Positions 6,334-14,349 of a stretch of 36,445 nt of DNA are shown in pieces (position 1 is the stretch's first letter; the number at the start of each line of letters is the position of its first letter). The translations under genes were made by a program, and so were the position numbers. Location of the stretch: contig JACRCD010000017.1 in assembly GCA_016219175.1 (NCBI GenBank), positions 1 through 36,445 on the forward strand, read 5' to 3'. A model generated the notes under the pieces. The model did no database searches, was not told the DNA's origin, and was given only the letters and a program-made list of their open reading frames with translations. The DNA comes from Deltaproteobacteria bacterium. Lineage in GTDB: Bacteria; Desulfobacterota; Desulfobulbia; Desulfobulbales; SURF-16.

Positions 6334-7239
6334 TTAAAGGCCAAACTGCTTTGTTTCGACCCACTCCATCTTTAAGAGGGACCAGAAATCCATGGCCAGT
6401 CTACTAAGGACATAATCGTACGGCAGCCAGCCGTAGCCGTTGTCTCCCCAGCTTGTTCCCCATGAATTACGGATCAGCAGCGCCCCTGTCGTCTCCCTGT
6501 TGCATAACGTGTTCTTTACTTTCTTGCCGTCATCGTAGCCCACGGCAACAATGGCATGACCCCATTGGGCTCTCTCCCCCGGGCACGGATAGGGGATGCC
6601 GCCCTTCACGTTTGTGTTATTAAACGAAGGAAATCCCCAGAAGCCGAACATGGAGGGAATCCCGGCGGCAAGGTACTGTTTGACCGTGGCCAGCACATTT
6701 GCAGGCGGCGCGTTCGCCCCCATGGGGTCATGGCAGAAGTAGCGCAGCGCTTCATAATTATCCGCCACCGCGTAAACAAAGGCGGGCGGGTCCTTATCGA
6801 AATCAGCCACATTGTACGACCAGTATTTTTCATCAGGCACGCCACAGAGGCAAAGCGCGCCCATGACATTTCTCAGCCATGCCCCGGTATCACCTGTCAC
6901 GTTCATCAAATTGCGGGTGGTCTTGTAAAGAAAGAGACGGGAGCCGTCTATATGTTTTCCGTGCGCCCTTCGCTCGAAATATTCCACGATCCCCACCCCG
7001 GCATGGGCCGAGCACGAACCAAGATTCAACTGATTTTCCACCGGGGAACACCACTGCCTGAGATCAACCGTTGCCGGCACGGATAATGTCGCGCCCGTTA
7101 AGCCAAGCCCGGTTGCCACCTCCCTGATATCCTGATGCTCCACGGAATAGTCCCGCAAGTCGGGCATGGGCGGCAACCAACCCGTGCCAACCGTTTCCTT
7201 TGTTTCGAGAAGTTCGACCTTGCTGTATAGATTACACAT
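6334..7239 (-). CDS. Papain-like cysteine peptidase (family C1)
   Basis: The 301-residue protein carries the papain catalytic set: Gln70 and Cys76 in NQLNLGSCSAHA, His228 in QWGHAIVAVGYDDG and Asn258 in LLIRNSWGTSWGDNGYGW. The region around 53-63 (SVPATVDLRQWCSPV) matches the mature N-terminus of C1 peptidases. There is no signal peptide, so it appears cytoplasmic, and the short N-terminal part (about 50 residues) is shorter than a normal inhibitory propeptide. A strong AGGAGGAAAG site precedes the ATG at 7239. It lies 154 bases downstream of the GH13 gene on the same strand and may be cotranscribed with it. Papain-like enzymes are uncommon next to glycosidases; the target is unknown. Confidence 0.9.
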   Translation of the reverse strand: MCNLYSKVELLETKETVGTGWLPPMPDLRDYSVEHQDIREVATGLGLTGATLSVPATVDLRQWCSPVENQLNLGSCSAHAGVGIVEYFERRAHGKHIDGSRLFLYKTTRNLMNVTGDTGAWLRNVMGALCLCGVPDEKYWSYNVADFDKDPPAFVYAVADNYEALRYFCHDPMGANAPPANVLATVKQYLAAGIPSMFGFWGFPSFNNTNVKGGIPYPCPGERAQWGHAIVAVGYDDGKKVKNTLCNRETTGALLIRNSWGTSWGDNGYGWLPYDYVLSRLAMDFWSLLKMEWVETKQFGL

Positions 7240-7393
7240 TTTACTTTCCTCCTCAGTTATGCGGCGATTTAACCCTGATCATTTCCCTGCGGAAGAACCT
7301 CTCCGCCGATCCTACAGGAGAGACTCTTTACTTTTTTAGCAAACCACTTTTTTGAACCTCACCTCCTTACCGAGCGACTATAAAATCCTCCAT

Positions 7394-9439
7394 TTACTCC
7401 AGCACATACACCTTGGCCTCCCATGGAAAAACGGGCTCGCGGCCCACCCACTCACGGGGCACAACCCTGTCCTGGGTTACTTCCCGCCATACCCCGCCAA
7501 ACGGCGTGTCCGGCCAGTTCGGCACCACATATTCGGCCTGTCCGCTCCAGGGATCCGGGGTACAGTAATCGGAAAAGTTGGCCACCACCACCAGGGTCTG
7601 CTCGCTGAAATCCCCGCCCCTTTGCCAGACCGCGACTTTCCTGTCTCCGCTGCAATCCATGTGGATAAATTTCGTATCATTGACCGCCAGGGCGTCACAG
7701 CTGGTCCGCAGCCGGACCAGCCGGCTGACATAATCGAAAATCCGCTTGCGCCACTCATGCCCGCACCGGTCAAAATTGACGGGATCAACCTGCTTAAAGG
7801 GATGCCGCACCACCAGATCATGCTCATCGGCAAATTCCTCGCCCGCAAAGATCATGGGAATGCCCACCGCGGTCAACAGACAGACAAAGGCCAGCTTGAT
7901 GCGCGGTTCCGTATCAAAAACCCGGTTATTGACCAGAAAATTAAAGAGCCGTTCATTGCGATAGCCTTCCACGTCATGGGAGGTGACATAATTGATGGCC
8001 TGGGAGGTGTCATGGAAACCGAGCAAGCGGCAGTCAATCAGGCGGCGGATCATGGCGCCAAAATCAGGTGATTTATCATCGCTTTCGCCCAACAGGGCGC
8101 AGCGCACCATTCTCTTGAAATTCTCATTCCACAAACCGTCAAGACGCCCCTGCGCGACGAGTTCGGTCGGCACCGCCAGCTCCTCTCCCACCACCAGGAA
8201 CCGGGAGTCAACCTCATGGAGGCTCAGGTCCGCGCCTTGCCAGCGTTCCCGCCAGCTCCGCCGCGAAAAGTGCGAAAAATCACGGATGAAATCCCAGCTG
8301 GCGATATTCTCCACACTGTCGATGCGGATGCCGTCGATATGAAAGTCATTAATCCAGCGGGCAATGTGGGTCAGCATCAGCTGCCGGGCCGGCGAGAGAG
8401 GTGATCGCGCCCCGGACACCGGGTCGTAGCTTTCCATGAACCTGTTATAGCGGAAAAGGGCGCCGCCGAAGGCCTGGCGTTTTCTGTGCTGATCGTACTC
8501 CTCCGGATCATTAACGTCGGCCTGCACATGAAAATCATGGAAATTGATGTTTTCATACCCGTAGCGGGTGGCAAAGGCCATGACCACATCGATAAAAAAA
8601 CGCAACCCCTGCTGATGGCAGAGCCGGACGAGTTCGGCCAGGTCCGCGTTGGCGGTTGGGGAAAGATGGCCCTTGGGAAAACCGAGATCATAATCCGGGG
8701 CAAAGTAGTTGCTGGTGGCATAGCCCCACTCGCGATCCACAAAACTGTCGGCCACGGGAAGGAGTTCAAGGCAATTGACACCCAGATCATCAATATGGGA
8801 GAGCCCCTTTTCCAGAACGGCCAGCCCCGAGAAATTAGCGGGCTCGTTTCCCCTGCCCACCAGGGCCGCCACATCCCTGAAGGTGCCGACGCCGATCTGC
8901 ACCTGTGTTTCCAGCTCGTCATACCTGCTCCAGACCGTCGGCAGTTCATAGATGACCAGGCTGTTATTGGCGGGCAGCAGCCTGATGTCCACCTTATCCG
9001 GCCGTTGCCGGAAGGCAGCCTCCCCGTTTGGGTCAACAACCACCAGCTCGTCGTTTTCATAACCGATGACGGCGGCTGGATCCCGGTCATCCGCTCCATG
9101 GGGGGGCTCGACCGGTCCCTGCAGACGCCAGTCCACGCAACAGGCGGCGGGATCGGTAACCAGCATCCTTCCCTTTGCCGCCAGGTAGGGATTCGTATCA
9201 GTGACCTCAAACCAGTAATGATAAACGGAACCGTTCGTTAACCCGCACTGCTTAGCCTCAAACTCCCACAGATCGGGATGATCCGCTGCCGGCTGCATGA
9301 TAAACGAGCCGAGCTGGGCAAAGGAGGGCGGGTTGCCGTGCACCATTTCGCCGATGACCAGCCTGGGCGGCTCATCGCTGCTGCCGGGACGCCAGAGGAT
9401 AAATGATTTTCTTTTACGTTTGATAAGATCGGGCGCCAT
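7394..9439 (-). CDS. Glycoside hydrolase family 13 (alpha-amylase type) protein
   Basis: The protein has 681 residues. The first 100 or so resemble a carbohydrate-binding or N-terminal beta domain of branching/debranching enzymes. The barrel shows region II GIRIDSVENI with the nucleophile Asp374, region III FLVVGEEL with the acid Glu419, and region IV YVTSHD with His488 and Asp489. Region I reads DVVMAFATRY, where most family members have D-x-x-x-N-H, so the usual Asn-His pair is missing. A C-terminal beta domain follows (about 580-681). There is no signal peptide, so the substrate is probably an internal glucan such as glycogen. AAAGGAGAAAAAATC precedes the ATG at 9439. It lies 32 bases downstream of the DUF3467 gene. 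The exact specificity cannot be read from sequence. Confidence 0.88.
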   Translation of the reverse strand: MAPDLIKRKRKSFILWRPGSSDEPPRLVIGEMVHGNPPSFAQLGSFIMQPAADHPDLWEFEAKQCGLTNGSVYHYWFEVTDTNPYLAAKGRMLVTDPAACCVDWRLQGPVEPPHGADDRDPAAVIGYENDELVVVDPNGEAAFRQRPDKVDIRLLPANNSLVIYELPTVWSRYDELETQVQIGVGTFRDVAALVGRGNEPANFSGLAVLEKGLSHIDDLGVNCLELLPVADSFVDREWGYATSNYFAPDYDLGFPKGHLSPTANADLAELVRLCHQQGLRFFIDVVMAFATRYGYENINFHDFHVQADVNDPEEYDQHRKRQAFGGALFRYNRFMESYDPVSGARSPLSPARQLMLTHIARWINDFHIDGIRIDSVENIASWDFIRDFSHFSRRSWRERWQGADLSLHEVDSRFLVVGEELAVPTELVAQGRLDGLWNENFKRMVRCALLGESDDKSPDFGAMIRRLIDCRLLGFHDTSQAINYVTSHDVEGYRNERLFNFLVNNRVFDTEPRIKLAFVCLLTAVGIPMIFAGEEFADEHDLVVRHPFKQVDPVNFDRCGHEWRKRIFDYVSRLVRLRTSCDALAVNDTKFIHMDCSGDRKVAVWQRGGDFSEQTLVVVANFSDYCTPDPWSGQAEYVVPNWPDTPFGGVWREVTQDRVVPREWVGREPVFPWEAKVYVLE

Positions 9440-9471
9440 GATTTTTTCTCCTTTGGCTAATGGCTGGTTGA

Positions 9472-9732
9472 CTAACAGAGCATATTCCTGTTGCTTGGCG
9501 AGCCGAGTTCAATTTCGGGGATCTCTCCATATTTCTCGCGGTAACTCTTCAGCCCCTCGGCAAGCACCTGCAACAGCGCCGCCGCATAAACCGGATTGGT
9601 TATGATGCGGGTGTGGCGGATAACAACATCCAGGTTTTCAGGAAAACACTGGCCACAGTCAATGACGAATTCAAAGGCATTATGCCCCACGTCAAAATGA
9701 TTTGCATATCTGCCTTCAATGGTCTTGTTCAC
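9472..9732 (-). CDS. DUF3467 family protein
   Basis: The 86-residue protein contains EGRYANHFDVGHNAFEFVID, then CGQCFPE, RIITNPVYAAALLQVL and SYREKYGEIPEIE, the pattern of DUF3467 proteins, whose role is unknown. The frame is open upstream of the GTG at 9732, back past 9790. It reads PLIPPPAVYPPECADKGRE, which looks like protein but has no start codon. A good GGGAGAG site and ATGs lie at 9816-9822, 9811 and 9805 in another frame, so the true N-terminus may have been lost by a one-base insertion. It lies upstream of the GH13 gene on the same strand. Confidence 0.78.
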   Translation of the reverse strand: MNKTIEGRYANHFDVGHNAFEFVIDCGQCFPENLDVVIRHTRIITNPVYAAALLQVLAEGLKSYREKYGEIPEIELGSPSNRNMLC

Positions 9733-9822
9733 GGTTTCCCGGCCTTTATCAGCGCATTCAGGCGGATAGACCGCGGGCGGTGGAATGAGCGGTCCGGAGT
9801 GACATATCCATGATACTCTCCC

Positions 9823-10235
9823 TAGCTTTCGCTCTTCAGCCTGAACACCTTAAGCAGTTACCTGAAAAACACTGCTTCATTTATTCTTTCAAAAAGCGGG
9901 CCATCGGGGGTCTAAAAAAAATAGCACATAATAACGTACTATTACCCGGCAAACAATATGACGCCGGCCAATATGGCAAGGAGCAATTGTAACCCAGGAA
10001 TGTGCAAAAAAGGTGGCTTGACCGGCAATACAAAGGGGGGAAGGTGGTCCGAGGGCATTCCGGAGATAATCGCGGAATGTGGAAAAGTGACACATGAACG
10101 TCACACGTCCATGCTACATCCGGCAGGCAAATTATTTCGTTTGTCACGCCAGCCTGAACCTTGCAGACTGTAATACACCGCTGCCCGCCGGGCTGAAGGT
10201 GGTGTCTCGTCGCTGCTCGCCTGTATAGGGAGTGT
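9823..10235. other. Intergenic region, nothing assigned
   Basis: Beyond the DUF3467 leader I find no gene, terminator or clear structure in these 413 bases; the open frames here are short and without ribosome sites. The stretch ends at a family 1 element. Confidence 0.5.
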
Positions 10236-10241
10236 CGGATT

Positions 10242-10374
10242 GAGGCTCATGCAAAATAAACTTGCGTGTCATTCCGAACGTAGTGAGGAATCTTTAATCG
10301 CCTTGATTTTATTAGATTTCTCCCTTCGGTCGAAATGACAGGAAGCACTCTTTTGCTTATTTTGCAAGAGCCGC
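10242..10374 (+). mobile_element. Family 1 inverted-repeat element, copy 3
   Basis: The ends GAGGCTCATGCAAAATAA and TTATTTTGCAAGAGCCGC are inverted relative to each other, and the interior matches the copy at 4523-4655 at nearly all positions. The direct repeat CGGATT lies at 10236-10241 and 10374-10379, consistent with a target duplication. It is 28 bases from the stop codon of the sigma-54 activator gene, which reads toward it, and its hairpin could act as a transcript end. Confidence 0.85.
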
Positions 10375-10402
10375 GGATTTATTGAAAAATTGCCAAACGG
10401 AA

Positions 10403-11791
10403 TTACTGGCGTATATCAGCCAGGGGCGTCCGGACGCTTCGATGCTGAACAATCTGATGTTTGGCCATTTTCCGGTACAGAGTCATGCGGGACCAGTTAA
10501 GCTTTTCAGCAGCCTTGCTTTTATTCCAATTGGCGGCAAAAAGAGCTGAGAGCACCTGATCGCGTTCACTTTTTGGTCTGAAAACCCCACCATAGAATAT
10601 CTGCTGGAAAGGTTTGGGCAGGTCGCTAAACTTAATGGTATCTGCGGGGCCATTGATGCAGGTTGCCTCAACGACATTTTTAAGTTCCCGGATATTGCCG
10701 GGCCAGTCATACTTCAACAGGGAAAACCACGCCTTTTCACTGAAACCCTTGATGTGTAAACCGAAGAGTTTATTGAAATCCCGGACAAACTTGTTGAGCA
10801 GTACGGGGATATCCTCTCTGCGTTGCCGCAGTGGAGGCAAATGGACCCTGGCCACATTCAAGCGAAAAAACAGATCTTTTCTGAACTTGCCCTGTTCCAC
10901 AAGTTCTTCCAGATTCTGATTGGTGGCGGCAATAACCCTGACATCAATGTCCGTGGCAACGTTGCCTCCCAGCCTGTGCACTCTCCCGCTTTCCAGTATT
11001 CGTAGAATTTTAGCCTGGGCAAAGGAGGACATTTCGCCGATTTCATCTAGAAAAAGTATACCGCCGTCAGCCTGTTCAAATTTCCCCGGTTTGGCGGCGA
11101 CAGCACCGGTAAACGCCCCTTTTTCGTAGCCGAAAAGCTCACTTTCCACCAACTGCTCGGGCATGGCGGACGAATTGATGCGAATTAACGGCTTTTCCTT
11201 TCTCTTGCTGTGTTTGTGGATGAAGTCCGCGGTCAGTTCCTTGCCGGTGCCCGTCTCACCGGTAATGAGAACAATGCTGTCCCTGCTGGCCACCTTCAAA
11301 AGGTAATCGCGAATCTCCCGGATCTCTTTGCTGATTCCGGCCAGATCATCCGCATCCGGCCCATTTGTTTTCCCGGGGGATGCGAATTCAAATGCCGAGG
11401 CTGAATCGTGGAAATGATGGTTGAGGCAGCGGGTAAGTTCTTCCGTGGCCCGTGGCCCGGAAAAATAATCAGTGGCGCCTGAACGCAGGGCGGCAACGGC
11501 TTTTTCCTCGGAACCATGTTTCACCACGAGAAAGACGGGCTTCTCCGGACCGCAGGCCTTGATGCGCTCCAGCAGATGGATGCCATCCAGGGGATCCTGC
11601 TGACATGAACAGATAACCACAGCGTCAACTTGCAGTGTTTCCGGGAGATTGTCATACTCTCCGGTCAGGATTATCTTTCGCACCAGATTGCCATTATCGA
11701 GAAGATCACTCTGCAGCCCGCGGGAAAAGCTGTTGTCTTCTTCAGTCAGCAGCAACATGGCTTTCCGTTGCTTCTGTTGAGGATAAATCAT
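10403..11791 (-). CDS. Sigma-54 dependent transcriptional activator with degenerate receiver domain
   Basis: The protein has 462 residues from the ATG at 11791, preferred over the one at 11803 because GGAGAG sits six bases before it. Residues 8-120 have a CheY-like fold, but the phospho-acceptor position reads VVICSCQQDPLDG with Ser/Cys where Asp is expected, and the conserved Lys-Pro is replaced by GPR, so it is probably a pseudo-receiver. The AAA+ domain has Walker A GETGTGKE (178-185), the sigma-54 contact motif GAFTGA (225-230) and Walker B GGILFLDEIGEM (243-254). A Fis-type HTH ends the protein (WNKSKAAEKLNWSRMTLYRK). No partner kinase is adjacent. The target promoters are unknown. Confidence 0.92.
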   Translation of the reverse strand: MIYPQQKQRKAMLLLTEEDNSFSRGLQSDLLDNGNLVRKIILTGEYDNLPETLQVDAVVICSCQQDPLDGIHLLERIKACGPEKPVFLVVKHGSEEKAVAALRSGATDYFSGPRATEELTRCLNHHFHDSASAFEFASPGKTNGPDADDLAGISKEIREIRDYLLKVASRDSIVLITGETGTGKELTADFIHKHSKRKEKPLIRINSSAMPEQLVESELFGYEKGAFTGAVAAKPGKFEQADGGILFLDEIGEMSSFAQAKILRILESGRVHRLGGNVATDIDVRVIAATNQNLEELVEQGKFRKDLFFRLNVARVHLPPLRQRREDIPVLLNKFVRDFNKLFGLHIKGFSEKAWFSLLKYDWPGNIRELKNVVEATCINGPADTIKFSDLPKPFQQIFYGGVFRPKSERDQVLSALFAANWNKSKAAEKLNWSRMTLYRKMAKHQIVQHRSVRTPLADIRQ

Positions 11792-11845
11792 TTTACTCTC
11801 CATGAACCCAACTTAAAACTATCTCGTCATTTCGTCCTTTCCAAC

Positions 11846-11851
11846 ATTATA
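11846..11851 (-). promoter_or_regulatory. -10 box of the sigma-54 activator gene
   Basis: On the minus strand the sequence GCATATAATG gives a perfect TATAAT, with only a weak TTTGTG-like -35 region upstream. A start near 11840 would leave a leader of about 50 bases. It suggests that the activator is transcribed apart from der, which lies upstream. Confidence 0.5.
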
Positions 11852-11943
11852 TGCTTTTTCTCTGATTCACAAAGTATTTTATTAGAATTATTCAAAAAAA
11901 AATCGCAAAAACCCGAAAAAACGTTGGCAAAAAGAGACACCTT

Positions 11944-13284
11944 TCAGGTATAGGTTTTCCGCTGCCGTTCCTTCAGGATGATTTTAATCGGAATTTTGTC
12001 CAGCCCGAGTCCTGTGCTGAACTGGTTCACCAGAAAACGGTTATAGGAAAAATGGACACCTTTGGGGTAATTGACAAAAACGATAAAGGTTGGGGGTTTG
12101 GTGCCCACCTGGGTCGTATAATAGAACTTCAGACGTTTTCCCTTGTACAGCGGCGGGTTGTGAGTTTCAGTCGCCTGCTGGAGAATCTTGTTCAATTTAT
12201 TGGTGGAAAATTCCGTGGTGTACTGTTTAAAGACCTCGTCCAGCACAGGAAAAATTTTGTTGGTGCCTGACCCGGACAGCGCCGAGATGTTGAGAACAGG
12301 GGCATACTCCATAAACCGTGTGGCAAGAGCCAGCTCATCGAGAATTTTTTTCTGCTGTTTTTTGGCACCCTTGACCAGATCCCATTTGTTTACCAGGATC
12401 AGACAGGCCCGCCCCCGCTCCAGGGCATAACTGATTACCTTGGTATCCTGTTCGGTGATTCCCTCGCCGGCATCAATCAGAAGCAGGGCAATATCGCATT
12501 GCTCCAGGGCGGACAAGGCCCGCAACACGCTGTATTTCTCAATTTTTTCCGTTACTTTTCCCTTGCGGCGAATGCCGGCCGTATCAATGAGCAGATAGTT
12601 GCGGCCACTCCTCTCCAGCATGGTGTCCACGGAATCGCGGGTTGTCCCGGGCATATCCGAAACCACCATGCGCTCCTGACCAAGAAGACGATTAATCAGA
12701 GAGGATTTTCCCACGTTGGGGCGACCTATACAGGCAATCTTGATGGTGTTAGCCAGATCGTCTCCCTCCTCGACTGGCGTCATGCCGGCCACCAGAGTGT
12801 CGAGAAAGGATGTCACTCCATAGCCATGCTCCGCGGAAACGCCCCAGAGCTGGTCCACCCCGAGCTCATAAAACTGGGAAAGCAATGTCTCTTCCTGTTC
12901 AGGCCCGTCAATCTTGTTCACCACATGGAATAAAGGTTTTTCAACGCGCCGGAGCATCTTCACGACTTCATAATCTTCCGCCAACAGGCCGCCCTTTGCA
13001 TCAAGAAGGAGCACAATGATATCCGCCTCTTCAATGGCCTGCCGGGTCTGCTGTTGAATGAGACTGCTCATGGTTTCATCCCGGTTAAGCTCGATGCCTC
13101 CCGTGTCAATGAGAATGAACTGGCGTTCGTTCACGGTGACCTTTTCATAGTGCCGGTCACGGGTAACACCGGGAGTCGGGTCGACAATCGCCTTTCGCGC
13201 TTTGGTTATCCGGTTGAAGAGGGTGGATTTTCCCACGTTGGGTCTTCCAACCAGGGCAACCAGGGGACAACGTGAATTTTCCAT
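11944..13284 (-). CDS. der: Ribosome-associated GTPase Der (EngA)
   Basis: Der is an essential GTPase for assembly of the 50S ribosomal subunit. The 446-residue protein shows two tandem GTPase domains: the first with GRPNVGKS (13-20), DTGG (60-63) and NKID (123-126), the second with GRPNVGKS (187-194), DTAG and NKWD. A C-terminal KH-like domain ends it (NPPLYKGKRLKFYYTTQVGT, then FVNYPKGVHFSYNRFL). Length and order are normal. The start lies two bases after the stop of the AmgK-like gene (TAACTATG) with no clear ribosome site of its own, which points to translational coupling. It closes the lipid A operon. Confidence 0.97.
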   Translation of the reverse strand: MENSRCPLVALVGRPNVGKSTLFNRITKARKAIVDPTPGVTRDRHYEKVTVNERQFILIDTGGIELNRDETMSSLIQQQTRQAIEEADIIVLLLDAKGGLLAEDYEVVKMLRRVEKPLFHVVNKIDGPEQEETLLSQFYELGVDQLWGVSAEHGYGVTSFLDTLVAGMTPVEEGDDLANTIKIACIGRPNVGKSSLINRLLGQERMVVSDMPGTTRDSVDTMLERSGRNYLLIDTAGIRRKGKVTEKIEKYSVLRALSALEQCDIALLLIDAGEGITEQDTKVISYALERGRACLILVNKWDLVKGAKKQQKKILDELALATRFMEYAPVLNISALSGSGTNKIFPVLDEVFKQYTTEFSTNKLNKILQQATETHNPPLYKGKRLKFYYTTQVGTKPPTFIVFVNYPKGVHFSYNRFLVNQFSTGLGLDKIPIKIILKERQRKTYT

Positions 13285-13286
13285 AG

Positions 13287-14318
13287 TTAATCGTCCATTC
13301 GTCTAAATTGCATTATATGAAGCTGTTCATCCAACTCATCGGCAAGTTTGATCAAAGCAGGATACTCTTTCCCCCGCGGTTTGCCTAAGAGTACTTTAAG
13401 TGAACCAAGCGCCGGCGGAATAAATTGTTCAAAAAAAATCTTGCCTTTCACCTGGCTTAAAAAGGCAAAGGCCCCGAGGATCTGGAGATTACGCTGCAGG
13501 GCCAGGGCGTGATAACCTGTCAAAAAGACTTGCGGATCAAGGGGAAGCTGCGGGCTTATCCTATCGACATAGTAATGAAACAGCTTGTCCTGGGCGTCCC
13601 CGCTTAACCCGGCATAAGGGTCAATGAGCAAGGAGGCCAGATCATAACCAAGCGGGCCGAAACGCGCGCCCTGATAATCGATGATCTTCACTTTCCCCTG
13701 ATGCACCAGCAGATTACGCGATTGAAAATCCCGGTGCAGGAGATATTCCGCCGGCTCACGGGAAGCCCTGCTGGCAATGTGTTGCAGCTCCAGGATAAGT
13801 TGGGGATCTTCAACATCCCTGCCCAGGTAATCGCGGCAGAAAGAGAATCTGAAATAATCCGATTCGCGGCTAAGCATGAGATGTTCATCATAGCGGACCG
13901 TGTCCCAGCAGAATTCGGGGTCAAAATGACGGGCGCCCCGCAGTTGAAAAAGGATCAAACCCTCAATGGCCTGGTGGTAGAGAGGTTCCACTTCGGCAAA
14001 CGATGCGGCCTTGCGCACCGCAGCCTGCAGATGCAGATTACCCAGATCCTCAAACAGCAGCAGCCCGCTCTTTTTGTCATATCCGGCGATCGCGGGCACC
14101 GGCACATCCCGGTCATGCAGGTGCACGCCGATATTGAAGGCCGCCTCCTGTTCTTCCGCACCCCTGGCCAGGGTGGCTGAAGGGAATACAGCGATGAGCG
14201 GCGGCCTTTCGGCAAAAACAATGCGGTAAAATACCCGGTCCGACCCATCCCCTGACATCTTTTCCAGACGGACCGGAGAACCATCCTGGACAAGGTTGCT
14301 TGTCTGGAGCAGCTCCAT
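13287..14318 (-). CDS. Aminoglycoside phosphotransferase-fold sugar kinase, AmgK-like
   Basis: The 343-residue protein has the kinase signatures SGDGSDRVFYRIV near the N-terminus, LLHRDFQSRNLLV at about 193-205 (catalytic Asp) and IIDYQGARFGPLGYDLASLL at about 212-231 (metal Asp). This matches the N-acetylmuramate/N-acetylglucosamine kinase AmgK and its relatives, which make the sugar-1-phosphate in cell-wall recycling. The adjacent upstream gene is a MurU-like nucleotidyltransferase, the usual partner. I prefer the ATG at 14318; an in-frame ATG at 14384 would overlap the upstream gene by 35 bases. Neither has a strong ribosome site. The substrate is inferred from the gene pair, not proven. 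Confidence 0.78.
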   Translation of the reverse strand: MELLQTSNLVQDGSPVRLEKMSGDGSDRVFYRIVFAERPPLIAVFPSATLARGAEEQEAAFNIGVHLHDRDVPVPAIAGYDKKSGLLLFEDLGNLHLQAAVRKAASFAEVEPLYHQAIEGLILFQLRGARHFDPEFCWDTVRYDEHLMLSRESDYFRFSFCRDYLGRDVEDPQLILELQHIASRASREPAEYLLHRDFQSRNLLVHQGKVKIIDYQGARFGPLGYDLASLLIDPYAGLSGDAQDKLFHYYVDRISPQLPLDPQVFLTGYHALALQRNLQILGAFAFLSQVKGKIFFEQFIPPALGSLKVLLGKPRGKEYPALIKLADELDEQLHIMQFRRMDD

Positions 14319-14349
14319 AATCAGCTGTTTTTGTTTCCGGCCTTCCGGT

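Noticed and set aside
10080-10130. A Crp-like site in CACATGAACGTCACACG
   Set aside because: The half-sites are not symmetric, and no gene start lies at a sensible distance.
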